The notes: generated by a model from the letters alone, not told the origin. Positions 14,447-27,710 are shown, counted from the first letter of the stretch. The stretch is 64,000 nucleotides of DNA from Gymnorhina tibicen (GCA_013399875.1 VXAZ01007996.1:1116001-1180000); one strand, 5' to 3'. Numbers and translations: made by a program.

Positions 14447-14563
14447 CTTGTAGGCAGCTTGTCTCATAAACTGCTTTGCAGGCTGCTTCCAAATAGCAGG
14501 CACTGTAATGACCCATCTTACTTCAGTGTTTTCAAAGTCCGAGCCTCCTTGGTCACTGAGTTC
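14447..14563 (-). CDS. HSPA12A: HSPA12A coding exon 6 (ITVPA segment)
   Basis: This 117-base exon of 39 codons, phase 0 at both ends, encodes [17 protein letters not shown] followed by [20 protein letters not shown] and [16 protein letters not shown] corresponds to the conserved HSP70 segment VITVPAYFNDAQRQ that begins the second half of ATPase lobe I. The WKQPAKQ version is specific to HSPA12 proteins. The acceptor follows a long pyrimidine run (a poly-T ending TTTAG, at + strand 14564 upward) and the donor is GTAATA. The last residue reads Lys where I remember Gln in mammals, a harmless difference next to a splice site. The next exon was not found in the window. Confidence 0.94.
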
Positions 14564-16395
14564 CTAAAAAAAAAAAGGAAAATAGAGGTGAATGCAAAGT
14601 GATGGGTGTCTGCCTTACAGGAAAACATTATTTTCTGTTGGCTCTGGTAACAGTAACCCTCTTTTCAATTTTTTTCCTATTACATCCATGCTACAAATCA
14701 GAATTACTTCCAACCTGCCAAGAATGCTTTACTATGCCAAAAGGTGGGATTAAGGTTGAAGCTTTCTCAAGGAGGCCTATAGACAAGTATACTGCTCAAC
14801 ATAAAGTAGAAAATTTGGCTTTTGCAAAAGCAGCAATTTACAGAGTATTACAGCACATTTATGTACATTCTTAGCTATGGTGTGGGATTTGCTGTTAGCT
14901 TGAATAATTCACACTTACATTTTGATTAATACAGAGAAAAATATTTGAGGTATCACTGATGAACATTTATGTTTTACAATCTGGATTTTTTCAATGACTT
15001 CTTTATACACCACTTACCTTTAAACCAAATTTTTATAATGCAGTTAACAAGGGGAAGTTACAGTTAACCCCTTTAAAAAAATGACCGATTGGTCCTTCAG
15101 AATTTTGCTTTAAGCAAACATTCAAGACCAGTTTAGTTCTTTTAACGTCCTTTTTTTCCTCTCCTTAAAAAAGAGCGAAGTCTGTACTGCATTTGCAAAT
15201 TAGGTGATATACTGACATATTTTGGGCAAGGTTCCAAGTAAAATGTCATTACCATATGCCCTATCTAAATCTCCATCCAAACAGAGAAAGGTTCAGAAAG
15301 GTGGACAACAGGCCTTTAGATTATAAAGAAATGTTTCTGTGTGTGCTGAGCCAAGGTGTTGTGTTTGTTTAGCTATGCTGCAGTCCAAAAATCCACGCTG
15401 GAAAAGTAGTACCTTTATACTGCACAGGGCACCACAGACACATTACAACCCAAAGTAATAGCTCACTTACATGGCTTGTCTAATTAGTTCCAGGATTCAC
15501 TCACAAATGCCAGGGATTTAGTTATTAACATCAAGAAAAGGATGTAGCCCTGAACAGGCAGCATAGCAAATATATGGAATTTTATCCAACATTCATGTTT
15601 GTTAAGAATATCCCCAGACTATGCACAGGTTTAAGTCTGTGACTCCACAGTCAATCCCCAAAAAAATATAGCTCAAGATGTCTTTGACAAGATGAGGCAT
15701 TTGAGTTGTAGTGGCAGGATTGTTTCTCTGCAGTCATAAGGAATAGACTGGGATCTCAGAGAAAATAAATTAAACCCATTCAAAAAAGTAGGTTAGCTTT
15801 TGACGACAAGGCTATTTTAAACAACACTTGCTTGGATGAATACTCTGATTTGACCCAGGAATTGCTCTGCTTACACTGACATTGTAGTGGCACGTTGGAA
15901 GCCAGTGTTTACTTAACTCACAATTGACTGTTTACACGGGATTTAACATCTCAAAACCCGTTTACTAGGGACACGTATTCCATTGGAGAATAAGAAAAAC
16001 AATCTTGTGATCCAAGAAGAACACTGCAAGAAATGAGCACTGCAACATTTCAAATGTGAAATGGAAGATGATAAGCTTTTAAATTTTCTTGTCAAATCAA
16101 CCTCTTGTTCCATTAAAAATACAGTAGAAAATACCTAAGCCAGTAAAAAAGCTATTCAGAACTTTGCATCACAGTGATGCTATTAGTGAATCAAGCTTGA
16201 CCTGTGCAAGGGGAAATTACTTCAGGCTATTGTGAGCTCTCCCAAGTCCACAGCCTGCCCAGAGTTTCTACACCTGCCTTGCTCTGTTTATATCAAACAC
16301 TACTTAGGTCAAAGCTTGGCAAGGTTAAAAATATTAAGCTCATATTTATACTAGTTATAAATACAGCAAATCTTGATAAGGAAGCATTACCCCAC
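14564..16395 (-). other. HSPA12A intron 5
   Basis: About 1.8 kb between exons 5 and 6 with a GT (GTGGGG) donor and an AG acceptor preceded by a poly-pyrimidine run. No repeat or ORF of note. Position follows directly from the exon boundaries. Confidence 0.85.
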
Positions 16396-16500
16396 CTTTA
16401 ATGCCTGTTCCTTAAAGAATTGCAGAGCATAAGCAAATATCTCAAGTGCTTTGACTTTTTTGCCATTTGCAGCTGTCAGGTCTGTCTCCATGGTAAGATT
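16396..16500 (-). CDS. HSPA12A: HSPA12A coding exon 5
   Basis: This 105-base exon of exactly 35 codons, phase 0 at both ends, encodes [20 protein letters not shown] followed by [15 protein letters not shown]. It matches the HSPA12A segment [20 protein letters not shown] with conservative changes. It is probably a helix-rich part of the nucleotide-binding domain, equivalent to the HSP70 segment before the VITVPA strand. The acceptor is CATGTAG. The donor is GTGGGG, which departs from consensus at +3, +4 and +6. A better-looking GTAATG lies four bases further downstream but would shift the frame against exon 6. Because the exon length is a multiple of three in phase 0, skipping it would leave the reading frame intact. 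Confidence 0.93.
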
Positions 16501-17361
16501 CTACATGAAAGAAAATAACTGGAAGTTATTAAAAGAAAAAGGCAAACATCAAATTAATTCCCACTGCTTGAGGGCAGGGAACTCTTCATTATTCACCTGG
16601 TTAGGAAAAAGTGACAAAACTACTCTGAAGAGGATTTAACTCATCACTTGAATTTCCTGGAGCATGACATTTTGCTGCTTATTTTAGACTTTGTTTTTAA
16701 ATACTTACCATGCCTACAGATAACTGCAGGCAGAGAGAGAAATATGGACTAAATATTAAACAATTGCAACAGATGTATTTGTAAATAATTGAAACAAAGC
16801 TGCATATGCAAGATATTTAATCCAAATTAAGAGTTAAAAGCGTAGATTTTTGGTTTCCCACCAACACATGAAACCAGAAAACACCTCAAACCAGGAAGTA
16901 CTGGCTGATTCCCAAAACTCTAGAACAGATTAAAGACGAAAATACAACTGGTAGGAATAATGTCAAATTAACAGCCCGACTGGCACTCGCAGTTCTGGCA
17001 ACAAAATTCCGGGTGAATTTGCTCCGCTGCTCTAGAGCTCAGTATGGCTCTTATATCCCATTTCTGCTGGCCAGATTCATTGATCAAACCAGCCTCGTGC
17101 AGGCTCCCCAGACAGGACATGAAGATCTAAGCAAAGCAGAAACTGAACTCGTAAGATCTACAGGGAAGGCTGGCAAGATACAGTTGCCAAATGCAGTGAC
17201 AAACAACATGAATCATAATGCTAACTGAAGAGTTTAATTTACTCAATTTACTTTCTAAGCTTAGAGATGTTTCACTTCTAGCTGACAATTTTCAGGCAAA
17301 AATCTAGTACTGTTCAGAGGAAAACAACTTGAGCAGCAAACACAGCTTGGATATTACTTAC
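16501..17361 (-). other. HSPA12A intron 4
   Basis: Short intron of 861 bases with a consensus GTAAGT donor and a TAG acceptor. AT-rich; nothing else recognised. Confidence 0.88.
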
Positions 17362-17548
17362 ACCAGTGGTATGCAGCTTCATCTTAAACTTTTCAAAATA
17401 CAACCAGTGCTTTGATTCAGTGGGATCCAAGTCATGGTAGAAGTCTCTTGCTGCATAGCCAAAGCTATGGAACTTTCTCTCTGGTGTTAGGAGGATAGTG
17501 GTTGGTGTCTTCTGATTGGAAACGCCTGGATCTCCACCTTCCCACCGT
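17362..17548 (-). CDS. HSPA12A: HSPA12A coding exon 4 (ATPase subdomain I)
   Basis: This 187-base exon supplies one base finishing the Arg codon, then 62 codons. The peptide starts [20 protein letters not shown], continues [20 protein letters not shown] and ends in [14 protein letters not shown]. The WEGGDPG and HSFGYAARD blocks are hallmarks of the HSPA12 subfamily, and [11 protein letters not shown] matches HSPA12A better than HSPA12B. The acceptor is the CCAG immediately before ACGGTGG, and the donor is the strong consensus GTAAGT after ACTGGT. The exon ends in phase 0. An open frame continues upstream of the acceptor as MQFASTLFF..., but that is intron read-through, because the phase-2 junction with exon 3 gives a perfect RRW. 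Confidence 0.95.
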
Positions 17549-20500
17549 CTGGCCAAAAAGTGAAACAGCTCCAGTAAGTGATGCTCAATTTTAGAGCAGC
17601 AGAAAAAAACCAAGTGTATCATGAGAAAAAACAATGTGCTGGCGAATTGCACAGATTGCTTTTCCCTTCAAAGATTCTAACTTCAAGCCTTATAATACCA
17701 AACTCAAGCGGTTTTATTCCACTAAGAAAAAAGGACTGCAATTTTAATTTCAGGTAATTCAGTACATTTTTGCAGTTAGTTTATAATTCTTAAGGATATA
17801 ACACAGTCAGATAAGAACATAGATTCCTTGAAGTAAGCCATACACAATTAAGGAAACAGTTTTGTACTTAAAATTTCTACTAAAAGAAACAAAAGCTAAA
17901 ACACATGTAGCCAACACATGTAATAAATATTGTAGAGAAAAAAAATATATCAAGTAATTATCCAAGAACACTACTAACAAAACCCTAAATATGGCCTTTC
18001 CAATTGTGCTTTAGATTCCATGAATGGTTACTTGTAAGGGATATTTTTCCCATTTTGAATTAGGGACCTGCTTAGGTCATCTGCACATCACCATGGGGAG
18101 GTTGATTAAATCCCCATTTCTGTCCCAGAATACTCTCTGAAGCAAGACAAGCCAGTTCAACCAACATCTGATCATGTGCCTCATTTCCTAGACACCTGAA
18201 ACTCTGAAGGCACACATCCCTGCAGATGTAGAGCCTTCTGCATTGCACTTTCTACTCATGTTGATGGATTTTGTGTTTCAAATGCCCAAAATGCTCTACA
18301 AGTTTTAATCTGTCAAAAATGAGGCAGACTCCCCCAACCTCCAAGGATCTTAAAGGCACCAAAATATTTGTCAGTATTGGTGAATAAAACTATCCTATCT
18401 CATCAAGATTGTGAAAGTATCTGTGGGGGGTACCCACAGAAGTATTAAGGCAAAAGTAACCCAATGCTGCTTTCACAGAACGGATAAGGAAATAAATAAG
18501 GAAATAAATAAGAACATTGAATATGGGAACACCCAGCAGCAGGAACTGAAGGGGGGCATGGCAGGACAAAAAGGTCAGACAGTAGAAAGTTGTAGAAACA
18601 GCTGGGAGCATTCCTGTCTCCTCATTTCTCCATCACAAAAAAAAAGGCAGAAGAAACTCACATTACTGTGCCTCCCCCCACCATATACGAGTACTTTCTG
18701 TATGAGAAACAAACATTTACCAGAAAACATTTTCTTAAAAAGGCATCAGTGGAAAATCTGTTTATGCTCTCAGACATAATCATAACACAGCTCAAACAGG
18801 AGCCAAGTTAAGATCACAGAGGCAACTGCATTCATTATTAAACTACACGTCGATCGCTTTTTCTAAAGATAGCAAAACACACTTTCAGAATATACTCCTG
18901 CCAAAGCCCTCAGTCTGAAGCATAAAAAGGCTGCCTTGCTCTGTGGTAGCTGTTTATGTGACATAGGAAGAGTATGTAGAAGAAATAATTTCCATTTCAC
19001 TCTCAGAAACACATGAATCCGTTGAAAATTAACTGATGTGCAGACCGAGGCAGAAAACGGATGTGGAAAACTGCAATCTAAGGTGTTGGTACTTGGCAAA
19101 GTAAGAAGGAACGGGATTTTCTGAAGTGCTGGAACCCTGAAGTGCTGATTCAACTGGATCAAACAGAGCAAAAGCTCTCTTTTTTGCACAAGCAACAGAG
19201 AATAACATGTCTGAACTTCCTTCAGTGCAGAGGACAATTCCACTGCCTTGAAAGTAGAAACAGCATGATGAGGAGTGGAATGATTTCCACATTCATCTAC
19301 TTGAAAAAACTTTCCTAAACCTGCCTAGTTCCGCTGCTCAGCCCCTGAGCTATAATCAGCTGGCAAGGGCTCTGCTCCAGGTCATTTCTTCCAACCTGCT
19401 GCTAGAAATGCACTTGGTCAACTCCAAAATCTTTGAGTAGGTGTTACAGCAAACATATGGTTCCAATGTGAAGAAGCTGGGATCTCACAGCTCATGAACA
19501 GAAAACACTGCTATTGCACCAGATTGTTAAATCCCACACACCCGCTGCAAGCAGAGAGGAGACAGACTGATACCGTTTTTGCTTGGAATCATTAATGATT
19601 CATTCTGAGTCACTGGTGGGAAATGCCATAAATAGGCTGTGGCTAATAACAATGCTTCTTTGTTTTTCATTACGGCCAGGCACATTTTCTCTTTCCGGAA
19701 TAAGCATGCTTAAGGTGCAGTTTAAATGAAGACAAATTTATGTTCAACACTACAGGATGAAATTTTCAAAGCCACCTGGAGAATTGGATGTTCGCTTCCT
19801 GATGAGTTTCTGATGGAAACTGGACACGGTAATTGCTCAGCATGTTCTAAAGCCCTCGTCTTGTATTACTGTTCAGCCACAGAAAGGACAGTAAGGAAAG
19901 AGAAGGGGAAGCATGATTTTACCATTTGCAATAGGAGATTCAAAAATATTCCCATGTAATGCTTTTCTAGAGAGAAGCAGATGCAAAAGCAGGGGAATGG
20001 TAACTCCTGGCTGCAATGCTCTTGCCAGGTGGAGCTCTGGCCTGACTCCAGTTAGGGGAGTATTCCAGTCAGTAGGGCTAGGACTGTAACACCTTTGTTT
20101 GCAGTTCTTTCATGGTACCAATACAGGCAAAATAATGGCAATAATGCTCTTAGGAAAAATAAAAAGAAAAAGGAAATGCCTATCAAAAGCATAAACCTAT
20201 ACAAGCCAGAATTGCTCTAAATGCACATGAGGAATATTTTTGCAGCACAGAATCACAGTTAAAAAACTATTCAAACAGAAAGTAGATTTCCTTCAAATGC
20301 AGACATACGAGTTCCTGGGTTGATATAAAGTGGAGTATCTCAACAGAAATATAAACAACATAGACCTGTTTATAGCCACAGAGCATCTAACTGTGTACTA
20401 GAAGTGAAAATAGACACAAGAGAGTCACTGAGGAAAGGAGCACGAGGTTATACAAAGGTTAGAGAAATGCCCTTACTCACACTTCAGTCTGGCTAAGACA

Positions 20501-23500
20501 GACCAAAGAGTGACTTGTGCAGAGTGATGAGAATTTGATCCAGAGCTGCAGCACCACGCTCAAGGAAATGAAACACTGGGATCATCAAAATGCAGCTGAA
20601 TGCCACCAGCAGTGTGTATGCAGAAAAAAGGCAAGTATGTCTCCCAATAATTACAATCAAACAGGGAAGAGAGGGAAAAGGGAAAAACCTGAAGGTTGAA
20701 GTTACACTGAAAAGAAAACACATTCTCCCTCCTTCCAAAGATAGACTGCAATTTGTTCCATAGCCACATGCATTTTTTCATTTATTCTTCTCCATTTGTG
20801 AAATACTCCCATTCAGTAGCCAAAACATCTGTAACTTCATGTAAGTGCATATAAATCAAGAGGAGTTTTTCAGAACTGTGTAATATCTCATGTATTCCCT
20901 CCAAAGGAGATGTTATTAACTCGTTCTACAGCAGGAAATTTTCCTTATGGCTCTAGCACTGCCCTGCTCACTGCAGTGCTGAGCTCATGGCCAGGCTGTT
21001 CAGATGCCTTTACTCCAGAAGTTACGCTGCAAACAACACTCATTTAACACATTCACTCTGCAAAAAGAATCTGAATCACAGCTACCTTTAACAGAAGCTG
21101 GGGGCAGCTATCAAGAGTTGTCAGTACTACCTAAAACTGATACAACAGTAACCAGTGTTTTGCAATCAAAGTGAAGTCATTCATTGAACATTTACAAACC
21201 CACACCCAACTCCACACAGGCTGAGATGAGTGAGGCTACTCATACATTTAAAGATAAATAGATGCTTAAAGAACTTTGTTAAGTCAATGCTCAGAAACTC
21301 ATTTGTTTTTAGCACTGGGCATCACAGCAAAGAAACACACACAGTCAAAAACATGACTTTGTTGGCCTGCTAATTACACAACAAGAATCATGGCACTGCT
21401 GGCACCACACTCAAACCTGGTGCTAAAGCCCCGTGTGTTCACTCTTTTCCAAAGCAGGAACTTCTAAATAAACCCACCTTACCCTTTTAGAGAAAAGCAG
21501 CTTTGTTAAAGGCAGTCAGAAATCTAAGTATCTGGAAAGGATCAACACTAAGGAGGGAAGGTGGAAAAAATGTTAGGAAGTAGAGAGGACCATGCATCAC
21601 CAGTATGCTTTATTTTAAGGTAAACATTCTCGAGTGCCAGCGGGAAGTTACATTTACTCTGCTGAAATATTTGTAAGTTATCCTACATGTAAGCCTCATT
21701 ATGTAGAGTTTGAGCCCCTTAATACCTTCTGAACTACTGAAGACTCATCTTAATAAATATACCATTCTTTTAATTGAATTTCACAATTTCATGACTATTT
21801 ATATATAAATACGTAAAAATATTACGTATATTTATTGAATAAGTCTGTTCTGATTATATCTTGCGAAAATCCTTCCCGGACAGAAATATTTCTTTTTTTA
21901 AAAATTAAAATAATTCTTGATATTAAAATATTTTCCATTGTTAGAAATACCTGTTGAAAATATGAACATATTTGTTTCCCCCCCCTCAAATTAAAAATGT
22001 CCCCCCGTTCTGGTTGGATACACATGAAGTAATTTATTTAATTTCTTTCAGCATCAACATCTCATACCATAACTACACAGGTCTGAAATCACAGTCATGC
22101 TGCCATTATTGCACAAGGAAGAAAATGTAGTGTTTTCAGCCACAAGTAGCAAAATGTCAATTAAGATTCGGAATATACTCTCAGCACCTGGATTTCAATG
22201 TCCCAGTGACTGACAGCAGGAAGCCTGGTAAGGATAAGGGATTTCTCTCCAGGGAAGGAGAATCAAATCTATAATGTGAGTCCAATGGCAAAATCAGGTC
22301 CTAAGGTAAAACTTGAGTCCAAGGCACTTCAAGGACTTCCCTAGAAACAGCAGTGATTTCACACAGTAAAATCTCCACAGAGTTTAAGGAACAACACAGA
22401 GTTGTTCCAAGTACAATTTAGGCTTGCTCAGATACAGCTTCAGAGATGTTTTCCCTCATTGCATCCAACTTCTTTAAGAACTTTAATTAATTACTTGCTG
22501 CCAAAAGAGAATAGGGATTGATAAACATGGGTTGCAACTTGCCCACCCAGAGAGTTCTCTGAGACGGCAACACAGGGCCTATCCTTTGACTTCCAGCCTC
22601 ATGCACCTCCCTGTGCTGCTCAGAGAACAAGAGATGGCTGAAATGCAGAAAAGACCTGGAAAGCATTACTTGTCCATCCTGCAAATGGTAGATATCTTTG
22701 CAACTGGATGGCATAACACCATTTCTAAATTTACTCTCCTTGAGACAGTATTTCAAATCCCTCAGCTGCAGTACATCTTTGAAACGCTTTGCAGCCATAC
22801 ACAAACCAGCTATGCAGACTGACTGCACAATCAATAGTGTCTGCTGAGATTTAGGGAGCTGCATTCAGCTACCACCTTTGCTTGGAAAAAATGCAGTATG
22901 TCACATTGGACTGCAGCAAATTAGGCTTTTTGACCTTTTGTTCTCCGCATTACAGCACCGTACCTACTTCTGTAACAGCAGCGTTGTTTAGAAGAACCTC
23001 TATGGCTGAGTTTTCATATATACTTGATATCTAAAATTATCTATATCTTGCTCTTGTTACAATATGGTCATTTTAAATATACTTTAATAAGAATTGTGTA
23101 TGTTTTCATCTATAAATAACTTTTTAAAAAAGATTATAGAATATTATAACAATGGTTTGTAGGGTAAACCTTTCAGGTATCTGCCACAATAGCTTTTGCA
23201 TTTGTGATTGCATAGACTTATATTGTGCTGATTTAATCAAGAAATTTAAAAATAACCCCCCCACACATCACAGCATCAAAAGCCTGTCCTTTACATACAT
23301 GTAACACAGACAGATTGCACATCAAACCTTCATTTTTACATTCATGCCTTTTGATTGCTTATTTCTCAGTATCAGTGGATCATTCATAGATTTGATTCAA
23401 ATTTAATGTCACAAAGCTTGAATCAGCCAAACGAACTCCCAGAGCAAGTAACCAGGTGTTGTACATCCAACCTTACAGGGTGTGATTCCACAGGATGGGC

Positions 23501-23849
23501 AGCTCCTGGATGCCATGACCCTTAGAAAACCAGTCTCTGAGATCAGGGCATCCCGACTTAATAATTAACTCTGCTCCCTGAACAATTCTCGATATTCACT
23601 GAACCCTCCTTTTACTCTGTCATTTTGTGAACTCAGCAAAATAAGGGAGGGGATGTGTTCCCACTGACTACTAAAGCAAATCAGAATAAAGTAAGATGCA
23701 ACAAAAAGTCATAACCATGAGAAATCTGCACACTGTGGTAATGCCAGACAAATGCAGACACTTCAAGCTCCTGTAGAAAATACTGATGGCTACTGCAGGC
23801 AACCCATGTTATCACAGTCACAAACTAAATGCTGCATTGCAGCCCTTAC
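17549..23849 (-). other. HSPA12A intron 3
   Basis: About 6.3 kb. It contains a 12-bp AT-rich tandem repeat at 18486-18509, a C-rich low-complexity patch near 21979-22008 and an AT-rich imperfect inverted repeat around 21807-21833. ORFs on both strands (for example 18411-18779 and 18863-19243) show no recognisable protein similarity. Confidence 0.85.
18486..18509. repeat. 12-bp AT-rich tandem repeat
   Basis: AAGGAAATAAAT occurs twice, followed by AAG as the start of a third unit. Simple slippage repeat within intron 3. Confidence 0.9.
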
Positions 23850-23977
23850 CTCATTACATGAATACATTCTGGCTCCTTGGTGAAGCTGTAGGCGTAGCCA
23901 CTGGATGTTGTGCCAAAATCAATAGCCACAACAACAAGAAATAGCTGTTCTACAGCATCGTCTGCATCAGAGTCCTT
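23850..23977 (-). CDS. HSPA12A: HSPA12A coding exon 3 (start of ATPase domain, phosphate-1 loop)
   Basis: This 128-base exon encodes 42 full codons plus two bases. It begins with an acidic stretch ([11 protein letters not shown]) and runs into [20 protein letters not shown], then [22 protein letters not shown] is the phosphate-1 motif of the HSP70/actin/hexokinase superfamily; canonical HSP70s have IDLGTTYS. Its aspartate and threonines contact the ATP phosphates and bound cation in the family. The acceptor is TTTAACAG and the donor GTAAGG. The exon ends in phase 2, and the next exon supplies the A that completes an arginine codon. The acidic lead-in differs from the mammalian sequence I remember (NDTDSNVSEQQ), whereas the part from LVVVA onward is nearly identical. 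Confidence 0.95.
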
Positions 23978-25855
23978 CTGTTAAACAGCACAAGCAAAAT
24001 AGACACCGAGTCACTGACCAGAATCGTTGTAACCTGTCACAAGTTTTGCTCTGCAAATCTCTTCGTGCTCTGCATATCTCTTCAGTGAAAATAAGGACTT
24101 CCCTAAACTTGCCTTTGTGACCAAAGTTGCACATTCCAATGGAATTGGAAATTCAATACATGACTCAACATATATGCTACAACCTTTTATATATAATTTT
24201 CTAATCAAAGCTTCCTTCATACTAATTTTTGGAGTACTTCTTATCCTGTATTATTAAAACTTATGGGTTCAGGGCTGCTTTTTGTTGGGTTTTTTTCCCC
24301 TTAAACTGAAGAATATGTTTATGTCTATCAATGCGGTACATTTGGGACTTGCTGGTTTTACAACTTAACTATGTCATATGAAATGAACATGAAATACTAT
24401 TACCATTCAAAAATAATGGAGACAAACCCACCCAAAATACAGCAATAAGCTTTATATCCCATGATATAAAGAAGAATTTATACAACATCTACTTAGCCAG
24501 CACTATGTGCACTCTTTCCTCCTGCCTGTACTAGAGTGTGTGAAGCTGTTCAGCTGCTTATGATGAATTTGAATCCTTCTCCCTGCCTTTCACCTGTAAT
24601 CCTGCAATCCCTAAAAAGCACAGTCAAGGGCAATATGCTCCAGACTCTTCACCAGCCTTGTTGCCCTAAATCCACCAGGGCTGCTCAGCCTGCACTCTCA
24701 GAAACACTTCGAAGCAACTGTTATCTTTCACAGAGGAGCTGCCCCATGGTCTCACTCTGTGGGCAGCGTTCCCCCATATTCCTCACAGATCTCTTAATTC
24801 CATGCCTCTCACTTCCAGTACATGTCTGTTGTACCCCTACATTTTCCAAGATCATTCCATACACCTGCTACTTGAAAAGGAGAAAAAAGAGCAATAAGTT
24901 TTGGTCTCCAATCATGAAAGATTTGTTTGGATTCTCCTAATAAAGCTTTATCAACTAGGACAATGTCTTCCTCAAAGAGTTTAAGCAGCAAATCTAACTG
25001 AAATAGGACATAATTCATCAGTATGACAGACATAAATAAAGAATTTCAAGATTATATAGTGAAAGAAGGGAATAAAAGCCAAAAACTGTGAGAGACAGCA
25101 CTGGAAACCCTGAAGATGGGTTTTTGCACAACTCTGAACTTGAATCAGAAAGCTAAGGCAGAAGGCTGACAGGGATAAAAACATGTTCTGAACATGATCC
25201 TTTGCAATAACACACTGTGCACGTACTGTGTTACAAATCATACTGGTGATCTTAAAAACGGATGGGTGTTAAGTTTTAATAGGAGTTTCTCAACAAAATC
25301 AGCATGATGTACAAGAGATTGAAACACACTACCTATGGGACACTGCCTTGCTTCTAAAAGCTCACAGAAGTGGCTATATTCCTTAAGAAATAAAACCAGT
25401 TCGTTCTATTTTGAGCTTCTACCCCTCTCTCTCTCGGAGCAGATTCTTTTCTCCGGGAATTTGCGTTTTACTTTTGAGTACCATATATTTCCTTCTTTTT
25501 CTCTGAAAGGAAGATGACTTTTTCAGGGGCTGCCTAAACAAATCAGTGATAAAGACAGGGACAGACCTTAGGAACCCCGAGGATCAAGAAGCCCCTGTGT
25601 TTGATATAAGAATATGCAGGAGCAAGTCTGTGAGTATAGCGAATGAAAACCAGCAATGAAAACCAGGAGCCCAGTGAAAGGAATGAGAGCACTGTCAAGA
25701 ACCCCAGTGTGACCAAAATCTCACTTAGTACTATGGATAGCATAAAGGGGATCAGTATGGAGGAAATGACAACTTTCCAAAAAAATTACGTCCCACTAAA
25801 CAGGCAGGAGAAGGTAATGTCAGCATACAGAATACGTTAAGAGTGTATTTCTTAC
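23978..25855 (-). other. HSPA12A intron 2
   Basis: About 1.9 kb between exons 2 and 3, with GTAAGA donor and TTTAACAG acceptor. The 134-codon plus-strand ORF at 24536-24940 inside it has no recognisable similarity and no coding character. Confidence 0.85.
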
Positions 25856-25941
25856 CACAATGTGTGATGGAGACAGTGGAGTTATGCCAGGGTCTCCCAA
25901 ACTTTTGGCTGGTGATGAGTAAGCAGATGTGGAAACTGCAT
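25856..25941 (-). CDS. HSPA12A: HSPA12A coding exon 2 (N-terminal linker)
   Basis: This 86-base exon carries two bases finishing a codon begun in exon 1, then 28 full codons. The peptide contains STSAYSSPAKSLGDPG followed by ITPLSPSHIV, closely matching the Ser/Pro-rich N-terminal segment of vertebrate HSPA12A that precedes the ATPase domain. The acceptor is a pyrimidine-rich tract ending TTTTTAG on the minus strand and the donor is GTAAGA, a good consensus. The exon ends in phase 0. An ATG at its very start is out of frame with the protein, so translation must begin in an upstream exon. The segment is probably unstructured and rich in SP/TP sites that could be phosphorylated, but that is inference. 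Confidence 0.92.
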
Positions 25942-27710
25942 CTAAAAAGAAACAAACACTCATCAGTGTCAGCAAGCAGAATAAGTAGATACAACAGTTA
26001 CTTTGCATAATGCTAAACTGTTTTCCAGTTGTAAAAAAATCTGCTAAAACAGAAAGCAAATTCCACTAAAATACATGTTTTGCCTTTAAAACATGCTAAG
26101 ACACAACTGCTGCAGTTTTAAAATGTTTGTCTGACCTTCATGACTATTACCATTCTTTTATTACATTGTCATGTACAATTTTAAAAGTCTCCCTGAATAT
26201 ATTCAGAAATCATATTTTGTACAAGCAGCTTGAGCACCACACACACTGCCCAAGATTTAAATGTATGAATGCAGAAACTAAACACAAGCTGTAAGATCCA
26301 ATAAGACAGACTCATTTTATGAGAAAAAGAGGAGTTGAGAGCAATGGGACAAAGCAGGAAGAGTAAGTTGCAATTCATCCATCCTGAACCTTTATTCTGA
26401 AACTTCCCCAATACTGTCTCTGTTTTTATCCTTCACTACACTCTGCACTGAAACATCTTGCAGCTGGTAATACTACTGCAGGACAGAATCCAGCTGGGAA
26501 AAAGGAAAGCATTATTAACAAGTCATCAAAGAAATATTTCTACCCGGCATACAATGTTAAAACTTCATTTAAAGGAACAGACCAAATGAGTGACAAATAC
26601 TGCAATACACTATTTTTATTTTTCATTGTTTTATTTACACTGTTGATGATGGAAAAGGAAATGGCTTATTAAAACAATTAAGCACTGATGCCTTAGACAG
26701 ATTTATATATAATATGTACTCTTATGAAGAATGCAATAATTTATCAAAATGGAATGTAGAAAAGGTACCACACACCCTATCCATGCTCAAACTCCTCTGC
26801 TCCCAAATTTAAGCCCTGAGCTTACTGAATTCTCTTCTACAGAATACAAACTATAATTAGATGTAAAGCAGAATGATGTAATAGGGCTCTGAAGATTAAT
26901 AATCATAATAAATATTAAATAATACATTTCAATGTATTTTTATCACCTACTTGGATGCATCACACATTTGTTCATAGCATGTAATTCCTAGACATGACTG
27001 ACAATTCACAGCATTACTCCAAGATCACGCTGGAGCTGCTCTCCAAGACCTTAGAATTACTTAGTGAAGAATCCTGTTGTTGCTGGTAATCAAAATGTGT
27101 TGTTTCCTAGGGAAGATTCAAAAACCCTGCAGTGGGCAAGTATGAGATAATTCGCCCACAGGAAAAAAAAATCTTCCTCCAAATCTTAATATTGCTCTTG
27201 TAACATCATTTATTTCTTTAAGTGATGACATGCATGTTCAGCCTGATTTTCAGAAGCATTTGCAGAAGCACATTATTTGCATTTTCTACACAAGTTCTCC
27301 AGGAATATATTAAGTCACTCCTCTTGCAGTGAAGTACAAAAAGTCACAGGCCAAATGCGACAAGCACAGAATCTGCTCAGTTCATTAAGATATCTTTGGA
27401 ACAGATGCTGTTATCAGCCCCCTTTGTGCAATTTTTGCCTCTTAATTTTTGCACCAGCAACATGCTATTTATTTTAGAATTGAAGAATTCTGGGAAAAAA
27501 ACCCAGAAAATTACTACCAAAATATATTCCTTGCATCCTGCTGTCATTCCTGGCTGGACCTGAACCAGTACTTCCTGAGCAAACCACGGCATTGCAACAC
27601 TGACTCAACATCTTTGGAAACTGGCACTTTACCCCCGCTTAGGATGCTGACTTGAAGCACAAAAATGTAGACATCAAATCACTGTCTATGCGTTTTCAGT
27701 GTTTCACTTT

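Noticed and set aside
17549..17652. Upstream extension of the exon 4 reading frame (MQFASTLFF...)
   Set aside because: Intron read-through. The phase-2 junction from exon 3 to the acceptor at 17549-17550 gives the expected MRRWEGG sequence.
18411..19243. 122- and 126-codon ORFs on opposite strands in intron 3
   Set aside because: The plus-strand frame runs through a simple 12-bp repeat and A-runs, and neither ORF has recognisable similarity or a splice context.
21807..21833. AT-rich imperfect inverted repeat with TACGTA cores
   Set aside because: Low complexity makes such pairing common. No further support.
24536..24940. 134-codon plus-strand ORF in intron 2
   Set aside because: Antisense to HSPA12A, low-complexity Ser/Leu/Pro composition, no known domain, consistent with chance.
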